Source: Cristatella mucedo (lineage: Eukaryota; Bryozoa; Phylactolaemata; Cristatellidae). From it: a stretch of 64,000 bases of DNA. Positions within the stretch are counted from its first letter, which is position 1, and each line of letters opens with the position of its first letter. The notes under the pieces are model-generated. The model did no database searches, was not told the origin of the DNA, and was given only the letters and a program-made list of their open reading frames with translations. The stretch covers positions 124,001-188,000 of the forward strand of contig WPIO01000037.1 in the NCBI GenBank assembly GCA_009760855.2, written 5' to 3'. Position numbers and translations under genes: made by a program. Shown here in pieces: positions 41,730 through 51,740 of the stretch.

Positions 41730-44700
41730 TTCGCTTCTTCAACTCTGTAATTGCCGTGAGCGTGACTATGTAGTATACCTAAATTTAGCCAGTGCCGTTT
41801 AGAATCAAAAGCAGATAAAGCTCGTTTCTCTTGTCCTTTAGTTATAACTGTATGACCCTTTTGTCGCATTTTATGGAACTCTCTGACCAAGGTCCTTCCA
41901 TATTCTTTCATAGCAATTGCATCTTCAATCTTGCCATTTGCGAATATTTGGTAGCAGTGTTTAAGCGATCACAGTATGAACCACGAGTTGGTTCTTCATT
42001 TTTTTAACAACAGAAGATGGAACGCCTTTTGCCTTAATCAAGAATGACTCCCTAATAATCTTAGCTGAATACAACTTTGGGGCACACAATGCACTTCACA
42101 TTTCTCCAATAGGTTTCGTTCCCTTTCACTTCATCTTTGAATTTCCCAAACTCTTCTGTGAGGAACCAATCCTTTATACATTCAAGATCGCACTCAAAAG
42201 TATCACTTTTTATTTACATAACTTAAGAGTCTGTGTCTGCGTATAATAGTTTAACCTTATCACCAAACTTTGGAATAAAAAAAATCTTAATAAAATTTCT
42301 GCATGTGTAACTTAGATAAGTCTAGAATAGAGCTACCTATCAATAAAGGTTTGTTTAACTTGGTTACTTTCTTTCCATGTTCAAAAGCTATGAGAGATTG
42401 GTCGAAACATCGAAAATATTTCAGAACAAGATTTCTCATTGATTTTTTATGCATATCAACACAGAGTCAGAGGCTGAACTAACTATCCTTACATTGACTC
42501 ACCTTTCTACATTTTCACAAGTTTTTTCGAATATCTGGCACACGAATGCTTCGTTAAGATTTCTAGAAAAATGGTCTCCCTTTGTCTTATATTCAACTTT
42601 CTTTCTCTTTACAAACATCGATGAATGGTTTTTCCCACGGATATTGATCAAATGTGACCACTTGATGTAACCTAATAATGCGAAAGCTTTTCTTTGCTAT
42701 AAATTGAAGATATCTATAATGAGCAAGATATTTACACTTTGGTAAGAAATCACATATAAGTTTCTGGATTGGAACAGCGTCTGGATCAAAAGCTTTCTGA
42801 TAAGCAAAGTACTCTTTTGGATCAACTACGCTAGCATAAGGACAAAGTAGATAATCATTATGGAGATCATAAGTACTCTGGATATTCAATATAAACTTCC
42901 ATTAACATTCCTTGCGGATAATCATGAGTTAGGTTTATAAATCTTTCAGGAGGCCGACTAGAAACTAAGTATTCATTTACATTATTAGTAGGCAAGTGCT
43001 ACCTCATAACAGTAGGATATAGACTGCAAGCATTCCAGTACATTTTTTGAATTAATGGCCTGGTACTATCGTATCCTGGAACCTTTGAATTGTTGACTCT
43101 AGTATATCTTTGGCTTACTTGGCGAATTTCTCCTCTAATTGATTTTTTAAAATCTTGACCAAGACTCATATCATTTTCATGTTAATCAAGTAGTTCTAGA
43201 TTAGTACCTGTTAAATACAAAGAAGAAACCCATGCATAATGTGGAGCAGATAACTAATAGCAGGATCTAATAGGAATAAATCACCAAGTCTATTCCTGAA
43301 TGTTTGGAAACAATCTGCAAGGTGGGTGACATCGGACAGTAAATAATTATCGTGATAATCACCAAGATGTCTCAATCTAAATTTAGTCACTACTTCTTTT
43401 GCAAATTCATATTTTTTTGTAGAATCATTTTTTTGCAATTTAATGAAGATCTAAATGCTTCAATTAGTGGTAGGTTAGTTTCTAAAAAGAGATTGATAAA
43501 ATCCATGTATTCATAAGGATAAAATCAATTTCTTGTTAACATTTACATCATACCTTTAGTGTTAAGATGAAGATACAGGGGTGCGAAAACTCGCTCATTT
43601 ACTTTGAAATTTTATAAATCACCAGATAAAGATTCAACAATTTTCTCTAAAGAAAGATTAATAAAATTATAAGTATACTTGAATTCAAGATCTTTAACAG
43701 CAAGCATCGTGTACTTTTGAATTTCATCTGCAATTGGCTTTGCTAAAGCATCAAACTTTGATAATGCCTTAAGAACTAAATATGAATGATGGCCTTTACG
43801 GGCATCTTCTAGTCGGAAGGACGAAACCCAGCTAGAGTATTACACAATATATTTGTTCCTCTAAATCTACCAATAAAATGCCAATGATCTCTCACTTTTT
43901 CATTTCATTAGGTGAAGAAAATTTTTTTGTTTGCACATCCAAAAGGAATCGGATCTTTCAAAAACGTGTCCATCTTCTTTTGACGTGCAAATCTTGGCTG
44001 GACCTTCATTCTTTAATTTCTCCTCTAACATCTTCTTTCTCGTGTCAACTTCATCAAGCAACTCTTCTAATAATGAAGAAGCACAATCTTCTGATCTTTT
44101 GAGAAATTTATTGACAACAACATCTTTGCAATCTACAATAACAAAAGCACCTTTGCAAGGTACATGCAATGTACCGGGAACATGTTTATTAAATTTTGTA
44201 TTATCTCCATCAGTCTTACTAACATAGCGAGTCCCAAATTTAAATTTATCTTCGCATGTTACTAATTTAGATTTATTATCACAGCCTGTAATTTGGAAAC
44301 TACAAATGCCTTCAAAGCAAGTAGGACAAGTCTTAACATAAAGAGTTTCAAAATCGGTATAACAAACATATGGAGAAGATACGAAGCAAGCAAACATCAT
44401 TAAACTTGAGATGAGTATGCTTAGGCATTTGGTAAGTAGCTGAGTGTCCATTGGGTCCATTGCATGTTAGCAAATGATCAGATAAAGGCTTTTTAGAGAA
44501 ATGTCAATCTAAATATCTATGACAATAAAATAAAGAACCTCCACATTTACAAGTGCGACAAAAAGTATTACACTTAGTAATCAATATGTAATGTTTAATA
44601 TCTGTATGCCTTATTAATAAAAGATTAACATGTCTGCCTTTGATTTATTTCTTCTTCTTAGTGGACCTTAATAACGATGCACATGTTTTTTTATATTCAA

Positions 44701-44950
44701 ACACATTGATACTTTAATTTAAAATATTACCTAATAATTTAGTATACACAACCTTAAGGGACCAATCAAGCCCAAGAATATAATCTCTTACACTTAAATA
44801 TGTGGTATCTAGATGTTTCTTAAGATCATTAATTTTCTGATTATGACTTTTACCAGGATGTTAAACTTTTAAGACACAACATAATGCGCAGTAATTATCA
44901 CTATTTTGAACGTTAGTGCAGCACTTCTTTCTAAAAATAGTTTTTGGAGA
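41730..44950 (-). pseudogene. Decayed protein-primed type B DNA polymerase (Polinton type)
   Basis: Pieces in all three minus frames line up in order with Polinton/adintovirus-type PolB. Seen: an N-terminal Cys/His zinc-binding segment (about 44470-44620), exonuclease motif with YTDFETL (about 44365), HLGDYHDNYLLSDV (about 43355) and LDPA, palm motif A region reading WNACSLYPTVMR (about 43040), DLHNDY plus a conserved proline-poor block (42860), motif B region (about 42550), motif C YADTDS (42226-42243), and the C-terminal ALSAFDSKRHWL block (about 41790). Lesions: several frameshifts, in-frame stops including TAA directly after motif C, and Asn where motif A should have its catalytic Asp. 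It would have replicated the element from a protein primer. It cannot be active now. Confidence 0.85.
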
Positions 44951-45253
44951 TGGGAATATAGCTTGAACCTCTTCTTTGTACGAAGTTAGCAATAACAAAA
45001 TTGAAAGAAAAACTCACTTCTATAGCCCGTCCATCTCTATAGCCCATAACCACAATCTATAACTCATTTTTGTAGCACATAACCGTAATCTATAACCCAT
45101 CTCTATAGCCCATCCAGATCCAGTATAGTTTTCAGATGCTAAGTCAATAATTTTTTTTAGTAATATAGTTTGCTTAGATACTACTGAATGATATTCCTCT
45201 CTAAAAAGTACAATCAAGGGGCGACAAGATACAAACCTGACATCCTTAATAAT

Positions 45254-45583
45254 CTACTCTAATAATCTAGAGCATGTAGATGGATTTTTCTTAAATAATT
45301 TAGCATAAGTATATAATCTGAATGAATTAAATCTCCTAGAAACTTTGGATAACTCGTTAGAATAAGAATTGATAATGTCTGTAAATAATTCATCCATCAT
45401 TGTACTTTTAATAATCTTTCTTTGTTTTAACTCATAAAATTCAACATTACCAGTTACTCGATCTTTTACTAATGTAAATTGAAAAGGTTTGTTTCTAGGT
45501 ATTCTGGATGGAGTAATATCATTGATGTTCATAAGTCGTCTTGCTTCAGTGTAAAAAGAATTTCCCTTTCTGAGACGATCCAT
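45254..45583 (-). CDS. Unrecognised 109-aa ORF at the right end of the polB element
   Basis: An intact frame starting inside the right inverted repeat and reading inward, in the same direction as the polymerase. It is rich in Lys, Arg, Asn and Ser, with no membrane segment and no motif I recognise. It could be a small accessory protein, the remains of the terminal-protein or N-terminal part of the polymerase gene, or chance survival in dead DNA. The left arm encodes the same first residues on the opposite strand. Confidence 0.4.
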   Translation of the reverse strand: MDRLRKGNSFYTEARRLMNINDITPSRIPRNKPFQFTLVKDRVTGNVEFYELKQRKIIKSTMMDELFTDIINSYSNELSKVSRRFNSFRLYTYAKLFKKNPSTCSRLLE

Positions 45584-45753
45584 TTCTATATAGCGTTAAC
45601 AATTTATTCAATATATTATCTATGAATTACCTTGATAACATACACAATATTGCAAAGATACGCGTAGTGTTGTATAAAAATGCCACTTCTGGACGGACAC
45701 TCCCAGATGGAGACGAACGAAGTGAATTTTCAGAAGGGGCATTTTTATACAAC
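45530..45753 (-). repeat. Right terminal inverted repeat of the polB element
   Basis: Mirror of the left repeat. Its outer 85 bp (45669-45753) form a palindrome of their own, with arms of about 23 bp reading GTTGTATAAAAATGCC from both sides. Its inner edge includes the ATG and first codons of the ORF that starts at 45583. Confidence 0.85.
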
Positions 45754-45848
45754 ACATCCACTGCCGCCGCCGCTCCACCCACCCACCCCCCCCCCCTGCG
45801 TATCGCGCCGCTCTCACGGCCAGAACGCCGGGGGGGGACGTGAGCGCT

Positions 45849-47420
45849 TCATGCAGCCGACGATATGACCATCGCCGACCCGACGTCACTGCCAGCGGCC
45901 TTGGGCTGGGCGGCTGCGGCTGCGACGGTCCCTGCCGCCGCCGCAGCCGCCGCCGCCGCCGCGGTGCCGCGCGTGCGGGCGATGATCATCTTGAGCTTCA
46001 TGCTGGGCGAGTGCTTGTCAGAGCGCTCCGCCGTGTGCCACGGCGTGCCGCGCTGCCGCTTGCCGCCGCCGCCGCCGCCGCCACCGGGCGGAGAGGACGG
46101 CGGCGGCGACAGCGGCCGCTGCTCGTCGCCGCCGCCGCCGCCGTCCGCGGGCGCCGAGCCGGTGCGCGCCGGCAGAATGTTCTCGAGCAGCAGGCGCCGC
46201 TTGGTGGCGGCGCTGATCGGCTTGCGGCGGCGGACGCTGGCCGCCGAGCCGGCGCTGCCGGGCTCGCGCTCGCGCGAGGCCGCCGCGAGGCGGCGATCCT
46301 CTTCCTGCATCTCGTCGAGCCGCGCCCGGCGCACCTTCTGCCGCCTCTGCAGGTCGTCCATGAACGCCGCCCACGCCCTCTCCTTGTCCTTGACGTACCG
46401 GAGAGCCTGCCGGAAGTCCTCCTCCTTGCGGTCCCACACTTTCGAGTCGACGCTCTCGCAGAACTGTATAACCTGCTTGTTGACGCGGTGCAGGCACTCG
46501 CGCATCGCCGCCTGCGTGGGCGGCTGCCGGCCGGCGGCGGCAGCGGCCGCCGCCGCCGCGCACGGCGTCGCCGGATCGCTGCGACTGACTGGAGCCACCT
46601 GTCGGCGCTCGACGGGCTCCGACAGAGAGTCGGAAGGCAAGCGCACCGGTCGCCGCGCCGCGGCCGCCGCAGGGTCATGCGACAGCGCTCGCTGCGCGAG
46701 CCCTGGCTTGCCGCCGCCGAAGCCAGGAGCGGCGGCGGCGCTGCGCTTGCCGACAACGCCCGGCGGGCAGCCGCCACCGCGGCTCGGCGCGCCGTCTTCG
46801 TCCTCGTCGTCTGATTCGTCGTCGCCGTCGCTCGCGTCGCGCTCGACTCCGCGGCCGCTGGCAGTCCGCTTCCGGTGGGCCTGCGGCGACGAGCCGCCGG
46901 CTGAGCCTGAATCTCCCGGCTGCGATGTGGCGGCCGCCGCCGCCATGTCGAGTTCGGCCTGCAGAGCGCGCTCGTACGCCTGCAGCCGGAGCTTGGCCTG
47001 CGCGCGGGCCACCGCGGGCGTCTTCGAGTCGGGCTGCGCCTGCGTGCGCAGCTTGTGCGTCAGTCGCTTGTCCGTGTACGACACGACGCCGGTCGTCTGC
47101 ACGAGGTAGCGGCGCAGGTTGCGTATCGAGCCCTCCTCGTGGCTGTGATCGGCGTCGGGATAGAGACGCTGGTGCTCGCTCAGCTCGCTGCACTTCCGGT
47201 CCAGGTTGAGCAGCTTCAGCTCGTGCTCGACCACGTACGACGTGCCCTGCTGCTGATTGGTCAGCCGCCGCAGGTCCTGCTGGAGCTGCTGCAGCAGTCG
47301 CTGCAGCAGCATGTCAGCCTGGGCGTTCTTCGCGCCCGTTATCCGCTCCGAGCTCGACAGCACCCCGCCGCGACGCTTGCGGAAGTCGATGCTGCTTCCG
47401 CCGCCGCCGCCTTCCGCCAT
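45849..47420 (-). CDS. Unrecognised GC-rich single-exon protein, 523 aa
   Basis: An uninterrupted 523-codon frame inside a CpG island, starting ATG after a GC-rich leader and ending TGA at 45849. Seen in order: Gly run and basic RKRRGG (4-18), Gln/Leu-rich helix likely to coil (about 37-58), a non-repetitive stretch with EHELKLLNLDRKCSELSEHQ (65-84) and RRYLVQTTGVVSYTDKRL (103-120), an acidic Ser/Asp/Glu block (196-210), a second predicted helical region rich in Arg/Glu/Lys (about 300-380), a basic RRRKPISAATKRRLLLEN segment and a C-terminal Ala run. Composition suggests a nuclear protein. I do not recognise the family. The opposite strand is also open because of GC content, but only this frame has complex, non-repetitive sequence. 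Introns beyond the stop cannot be excluded. The Polinton-like element ends about 95 bp downstream. Confidence 0.6.
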   Translation of the reverse strand: MAEGGGGGSSIDFRKRRGGVLSSSERITGAKNAQADMLLQRLLQQLQQDLRRLTNQQQGTSYVVEHELKLLNLDRKCSELSEHQRLYPDADHSHEEGSIRNLRRYLVQTTGVVSYTDKRLTHKLRTQAQPDSKTPAVARAQAKLRLQAYERALQAELDMAAAAATSQPGDSGSAGGSSPQAHRKRTASGRGVERDASDGDDESDDEDEDGAPSRGGGCPPGVVGKRSAAAAPGFGGGKPGLAQRALSHDPAAAAARRPVRLPSDSLSEPVERRQVAPVSRSDPATPCAAAAAAAAAGRQPPTQAAMRECLHRVNKQVIQFCESVDSKVWDRKEEDFRQALRYVKDKERAWAAFMDDLQRRQKVRRARLDEMQEEDRRLAAASREREPGSAGSAASVRRRKPISAATKRRLLLENILPARTGSAPADGGGGGDEQRPLSPPPSSPPGGGGGGGGKRQRGTPWHTAERSDKHSPSMKLKMIIARTRGTAAAAAAAAAAGTVAAAAAQPKAAGSDVGSAMVISSAA

Positions 47421-48700
47421 GTTGCCGTCGCCGTCGTCTACGTCGACGGCGCTGCAGCGGCGGCGGCACTGCAGCTAGCTAGCTAGCTAGCCGTGCGTCG
47501 GCCCGAGGCCGGCGGGCGGACGGGCGAAGCGGCGCCGCTCTGCGCGCAGCTCTCTGCGGTCGCCTTCCGAGCGCGCTCTCCGCCTGTCCGCTCCATCGGC
47601 CTGCTCTTAAGCTCCGGTCGGTCGCGAGCAACAAAGGGAAAAAACAGCCGTCGCCGGCGCCGGCGGGATCGCCCGAGCGCTACGCCATTGTTTCAGTGAC
47701 CGCTGCGACCGCCGAGAGATCGGTCAGCCGTAATATGCGGCCGCGCTACAGTCGCCAGCGGGCGACCGCCTCGCGGGGGGGGGGGCAGCATTCTTTGCTC
47801 GAGATCGTGGGAACGCAGTTTTGCCGCGTCAAAACGCCAATCGGAACGAACAAGGGCTCTGCTCATTACGTGTGATTCTCGGCTGGGCGCCACGGCGAAA
47901 GGGCTCCTACTGCACGCGTCGGGCGCGTCGTCGCGCTCAACTTGGCACTTCCAGAGCCGGCGAGCGTCACGTTGGCGGCGGCCGCCGCCGCCGCCGCCGC
48001 CACCGCGCGCTCGCTCGCGCTGCCGTACATTAGCTCCCATTCAGACGCGCCGGCGCGAGCGCGCGGAAGACGCGTGCGCGTGATTTAATTGACTGGCGAT
48101 CCGCGCTATTCGGCACCCCCTCAGGTTGGCCAGCCGCCGAGGAGCGCTCCCGCGGCGCTACCGAGTTCGGCGTCGCGGCAATGCGCGGCAATTCGGCGCC
48201 GGCGGCGAGCGATATGCTCGGTAGCGCGCCGCGAGCGTCTATCCATCGGAGATCGCTCGAGCGGCCACGCATCCGCTCAGAGCGCTCAGTCCGGCTCACG
48301 TCTGCGCTCAAATCGAGGCTGACGCTCGACAATCAGCTCGACGTCGCTGTAAAGGGGCGACGGCGACGTCGAGCTGATGCGCGCCTGGCATAGTGCTGAG
48401 TCACCGCGTGGCTCCGGCGGCAGTTCTCGTGGAGTCTCGCGGAGGCACAAGAGCGGACGCGAGCGGTCAACGAGATTCGCTTGTTTATTGCTCTCGCACA
48501 TACTTCTACGCTGAATCGCCGAAGTCGGAGGGCACGCAGCTGAGGCAGCTGAGGTGGGCAGCGCTCCCTACTTCGAAGGCCGGACGCTACGCCGAGTCAA
48601 CTGTCCAACCAGCAGCCAACCGAGGGCGGGTGAGCTACGCGGCGCTAAAGTGCTCGCTCAAGGGCGAGAGAAATAGAAAACGAAAGATGGCGCTCGAAGG
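47300..48700. promoter_or_regulatory. CpG island / probable promoter of the 523-aa gene
   Basis: Very GC- and CpG-rich DNA surrounding and preceding the ATG at 47420, continuing from the coding region. It includes a GCTAGC tandem run (47474-47491), GCC/CGG runs near 47980 and short inverted repeats near 48335-48380 and 48730-48754. No TATA box or recognisable ORF starts here. CpG islands of this kind usually mark broad promoters; the role is inferred. Confidence 0.5.
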
Positions 48701-49839
48701 ATAAGGAGTGCGTGCGAGTTAGCGTCGTCGCTAGGTACAGTACCTAGCGACGCAGTGTAGAGCGATGGACACGATGCCGAATGCGCGTCCTTGCGCGTAG
48801 CATTTCCGGCCTTGGAACTCTCGAGCGCCTCACAAATGGCGCTCGATTTACAGAAATGGCTCGCGAAAGTCCGCTAGCGCCCACGCGCCGTATGGCAAAA
48901 ACTAAGCCGTCAGTTGGTTTGTGTGTAGGCACTTTAAAACAGCATTAGACTTATGTTTCTTAAACTTTTGCGCTTCCATTTACTAGTCACGTGACACAAA
49001 GCAGTGGTGCGAATACGGGTACAGCAACCGCAGAGCTAAAGTCTGCGGCGCCACAAACCCGGCAGCAGGTAACAACTGCGATAGCAGAGCTACCGGGGGC
49101 GGCGGCACAACAACGAGACCAATCAAGAGAGGCCTCGCTAACGACGCGGTCCGGGAGTGGATATTAGATGGTTGCCAATAAAGTGCTCTGCTCATTCGCG
49201 ATGCGTCTTAAACCGGACCGTGCTGTTGAGAGCGTGTGGGGAGATTTTACTGAGCTTTATTCTCAAGCGCACAAAGTCGCTGCGCGTCTAGCTCAGTTTT
49301 ATCTCCACGCGCTCTCAACAGCACAAGCACTCTTGCGGAGATAATACGTCCCGTACACGACGAGGAGCACGAACCGGAGCCTAGACCCTGACTGGAGTAC
49401 TAGGGCTCCGCTTCCACCTTACGGGCAGGAATACCTCACAAACTACACCAAGCACTCTTGGCGAGACCACGTGCACGCGCACACACACAAAACAGAAAAA
49501 ACAAAAATGCGAGCTCGGGCGCTATACGACCGTATTCGGCGGCGTCCACCTAATCCTCATGGCGCTGTCTCGTTTTGTCCCGTCAATCGCCGGCGAACAG
49601 CCCGTCCTCCTCCCTCGCTTTCAGAGAAACGAGTCCGGCAGCTACCGGCGTCGAAGCTCGGAGCCGAAGACGAGGAAGAGGCCCCTAGCGAGCGTCGCCC
49701 TGTCATTATATAACTAGCTGCGACAATGGGGTCTGTAAGCCGGGAAAAATTAGTTGTAATTTCTTGTCGGAGATAGTCTATGCTGTAAGTCATTATTCTT
49801 AAAATCTCCTCTGCCGTGAGACCAACCTATTGAGAAATT
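48701..49839. other. Intergenic, no gene recognised
   Basis: Upstream of the 523-aa gene's CpG island; holds two inverted repeats (48730-48754 and 49220-49324). Confidence 0.5.
49220..49324. repeat. Inverted repeat (foldback), arms about 35 bp
   Basis: Left arm 49220-49256 starts GTGCTGTTGAGAGCG; right arm 49290-49324 is its near-perfect reverse complement; the spacer is about 33 bp. It may be a small MITE or a structured RNA. Confidence 0.8.
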
Positions 49840-51740
49840 TTTCCAGGAAAATCAAAAAATCAAATCAAAAAATCGAAAAGGCATCTGTGTCATTCGGCGG
49901 ATTCTTCGTTCAACTGCAACTCCACACAATGCATATCTCCTGTTGGCATCTAGTTTTGATTCTTGGCACGGGTCTTCTCGAAGTCTTGATAATTCAATCT
50001 CAAAAGAGTGAAGGTCACAAGAGGCGTCTTTGAAGTTCATCTTTGAATTCTCGCCTTTTCTGACCGCGGTCAGTCTTCCTTAAGATGCTGTACCAAAATT
50101 CCAACCGAGCCAAAAAGTTAGGGCTCAAAATATAATGTACGAGACTGCCAGCATAACTTCTTTTTTAAGTGTTCCACTTGCGTCCTGAGGCAGTTGCTCC
50201 AAAAGACCTACAATGATGTCCCGTCCATCATTGATAGCTTTCACAGCTTCCACTCTTGCACTCTACCTTGCTGCAGAGTCACGTTTGACAATGATATCTA
50301 AGACTTTCTTAAGTTCTTCCCAAATTGCAGAGTTGATCTTGAAAAGAATAAGTAGGTGCTCTCTATTGTTCCAAAAAAAGGTAACGACAACGGAATTTTG
50401 ACTTTCAACATGAACTCCTGCCAGGTTCAAGCTGTGATTATCAGTTTAAAAAAGCCTTCACATTTCTGGACAGTATTCTATCTTTTGGACACCTGACTAG
50501 TGGCCAGACATGACTGTTACATTGTCGTTTAACTGTGACCTGCAATCTTACAAGGACATCTTGTCAGATTCGAATTTGTTCCAAGATGAGACACTCAATT
50601 GCTGCAGCATCTATGGAGTAGATTTGAAGAAAGCCCGTAAAAGACTCTTATGATTACTGCTTGGTTGGCAAAATCAACATCGACATATCTAATGACCTCA
50701 GACTGCTCGCGGTGTGCAAGATAAGGAGTTGAGTCTAACAGGATTCCATAGTACTTGTTTTGCCGCCATATGTTGCAGACTAGCTTGTCTCTGACTGTGG
50801 ATGCAAGTATACTAAGGAAGTCACTCTGGATTTTAGGAGACAGATAAGACAGACTGACTTTGGATTCTTTCTGGCGTCGTCCAGGTGCGACTGCGGAAGA
50901 GGATCGCACCGAGCTGCTGGAAGATGATGATGATGATGATGATGATGATGACTGAGCTGCAAGATGATGATGATGTCCCGAGAAGTTTCCAATGTTTTTT
51001 TCTCCCCAGCCAAGCCAAGACTCTTGTTGACCATGCAATGCTAGGTTTTGAGAAACCGATAACTTGATGGAGCTGAGAACTCTATTTATGATTTCTTGTC
51101 ATCGTTGTTTTCCGATAATATTTGTGCCTCGACAGCAGTGTCTTCTCTAATTCCTTTGACAAGTCACCTCCGTGTTTCTTTCCGTGTGGTGAAAGGCTGC
51201 CGGCGAGAGGGGCTGTTTTCATGGGTCATTAGTTTTCAGGGTTTTTTCACTGGCTAAACCCACTTGACAATTCAAGTGACAATCGGTAATTGTGGGTGGA
51301 CATAGAGAAGAGCAAACAACAGGAGCAATATGCCGACTGTTTGGAGTGAGAGTAGACCAGCCAGGTCCAGCTAACTTCAATAGCAAGTTGCCTGGTGAAC
51401 TAGGCCGTGCTCATGGCTTGACCACCTTTTCCAGCAAATAGACCTTTGTTCTGAAACAGGTTTGATCTTCGTAGTACTATTTCAGTTCGAAGTTGCTGTG
51501 GAATGACCTGTAATACAGAGGTCGGGTCAAACTTCACGTGGCCAATAGCATTCAGGGTCAGCACTTGGGAAATTGAAGTAGATTCTGTATCTTCATCTGT
51601 GGTAGTTCTAGCATCCATACGATCCAAATGCTGACTGTCTTCGTCTTCACAGAGCAGAGCTTTTTTTTTCATGAAGCTTTCACCTAGCAGACAGTGCTTG
51701 CTTCTCCAGACTGCCGCCATGCTCTCTGCCTTCACTCTCT
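49840..51740 (-). pseudogene. Decayed hAT-type gene (TTF zinc finger plus DUF4371, ZMYM1-like)
   Basis: On the minus strand: N-terminal region (51735-51400), then a TTF-type finger stretch (WTWLVYSHSKQSAYCSCCLL, near 51340) and KNPEN, then 51038-50595 with a Ser/His-rich microsatellite-coded run and NKYYGILLDSTPYLAHREQS then VIRYVDVDF, which is the DUF4371 signature (family: AKYFAILADSTPDxSHxEQL). Further C-terminal pieces run down to about 49850. Stops and frameshifts break it into at least five pieces. No terminal inverted repeats found. Confidence 0.7.
50922..50951. repeat. (GAT)n trinucleotide repeat
   Basis: Ten units within the decayed hAT-type gene; read in different minus frames it gives Ser or His runs. 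Confidence 0.9.

Larger units (their letters stand above)
39694..45753. mobile_element. Polinton/Maverick-like (virus-related) element with inverted ends
   Basis: An AT-rich, roughly 6.06-kb block set in GC-rich DNA, bounded by imperfect inverted repeats of about 235 bp (39694-39930 and 45530-45753). Both ends read GTTGT(T/A)TAAAAATGCCCCTT inward and share later blocks such as CTACGCGTATC and ATCAAGGTAATTCAT. It carries a decayed protein-primed type B DNA polymerase on the minus strand. I see no integrase, capsid, protease or packaging ATPase, all normal in full Polintons (15-20 kb), so it is either a deletion derivative or a different polB element. No 6-bp target duplication is visible: flanks are CTCCTT and ACATCC. 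Many stops and frameshifts show it is old and dead. Confidence 0.8.

Noticed and set aside
39688-45759. 6-bp target-site duplication of the polB element
   Set aside because: The flanks CTCCTT and ACATCC do not match, and shifting the ends by a few bases gives no better pair.
45865-47109. A 414-codon plus-strand ORF opposite the 523-aa gene
   Set aside because: GC-rich DNA leaves several frames open. This one is mostly Ala, Arg, Pro and Ser runs with no complex segment, so it is a shadow.
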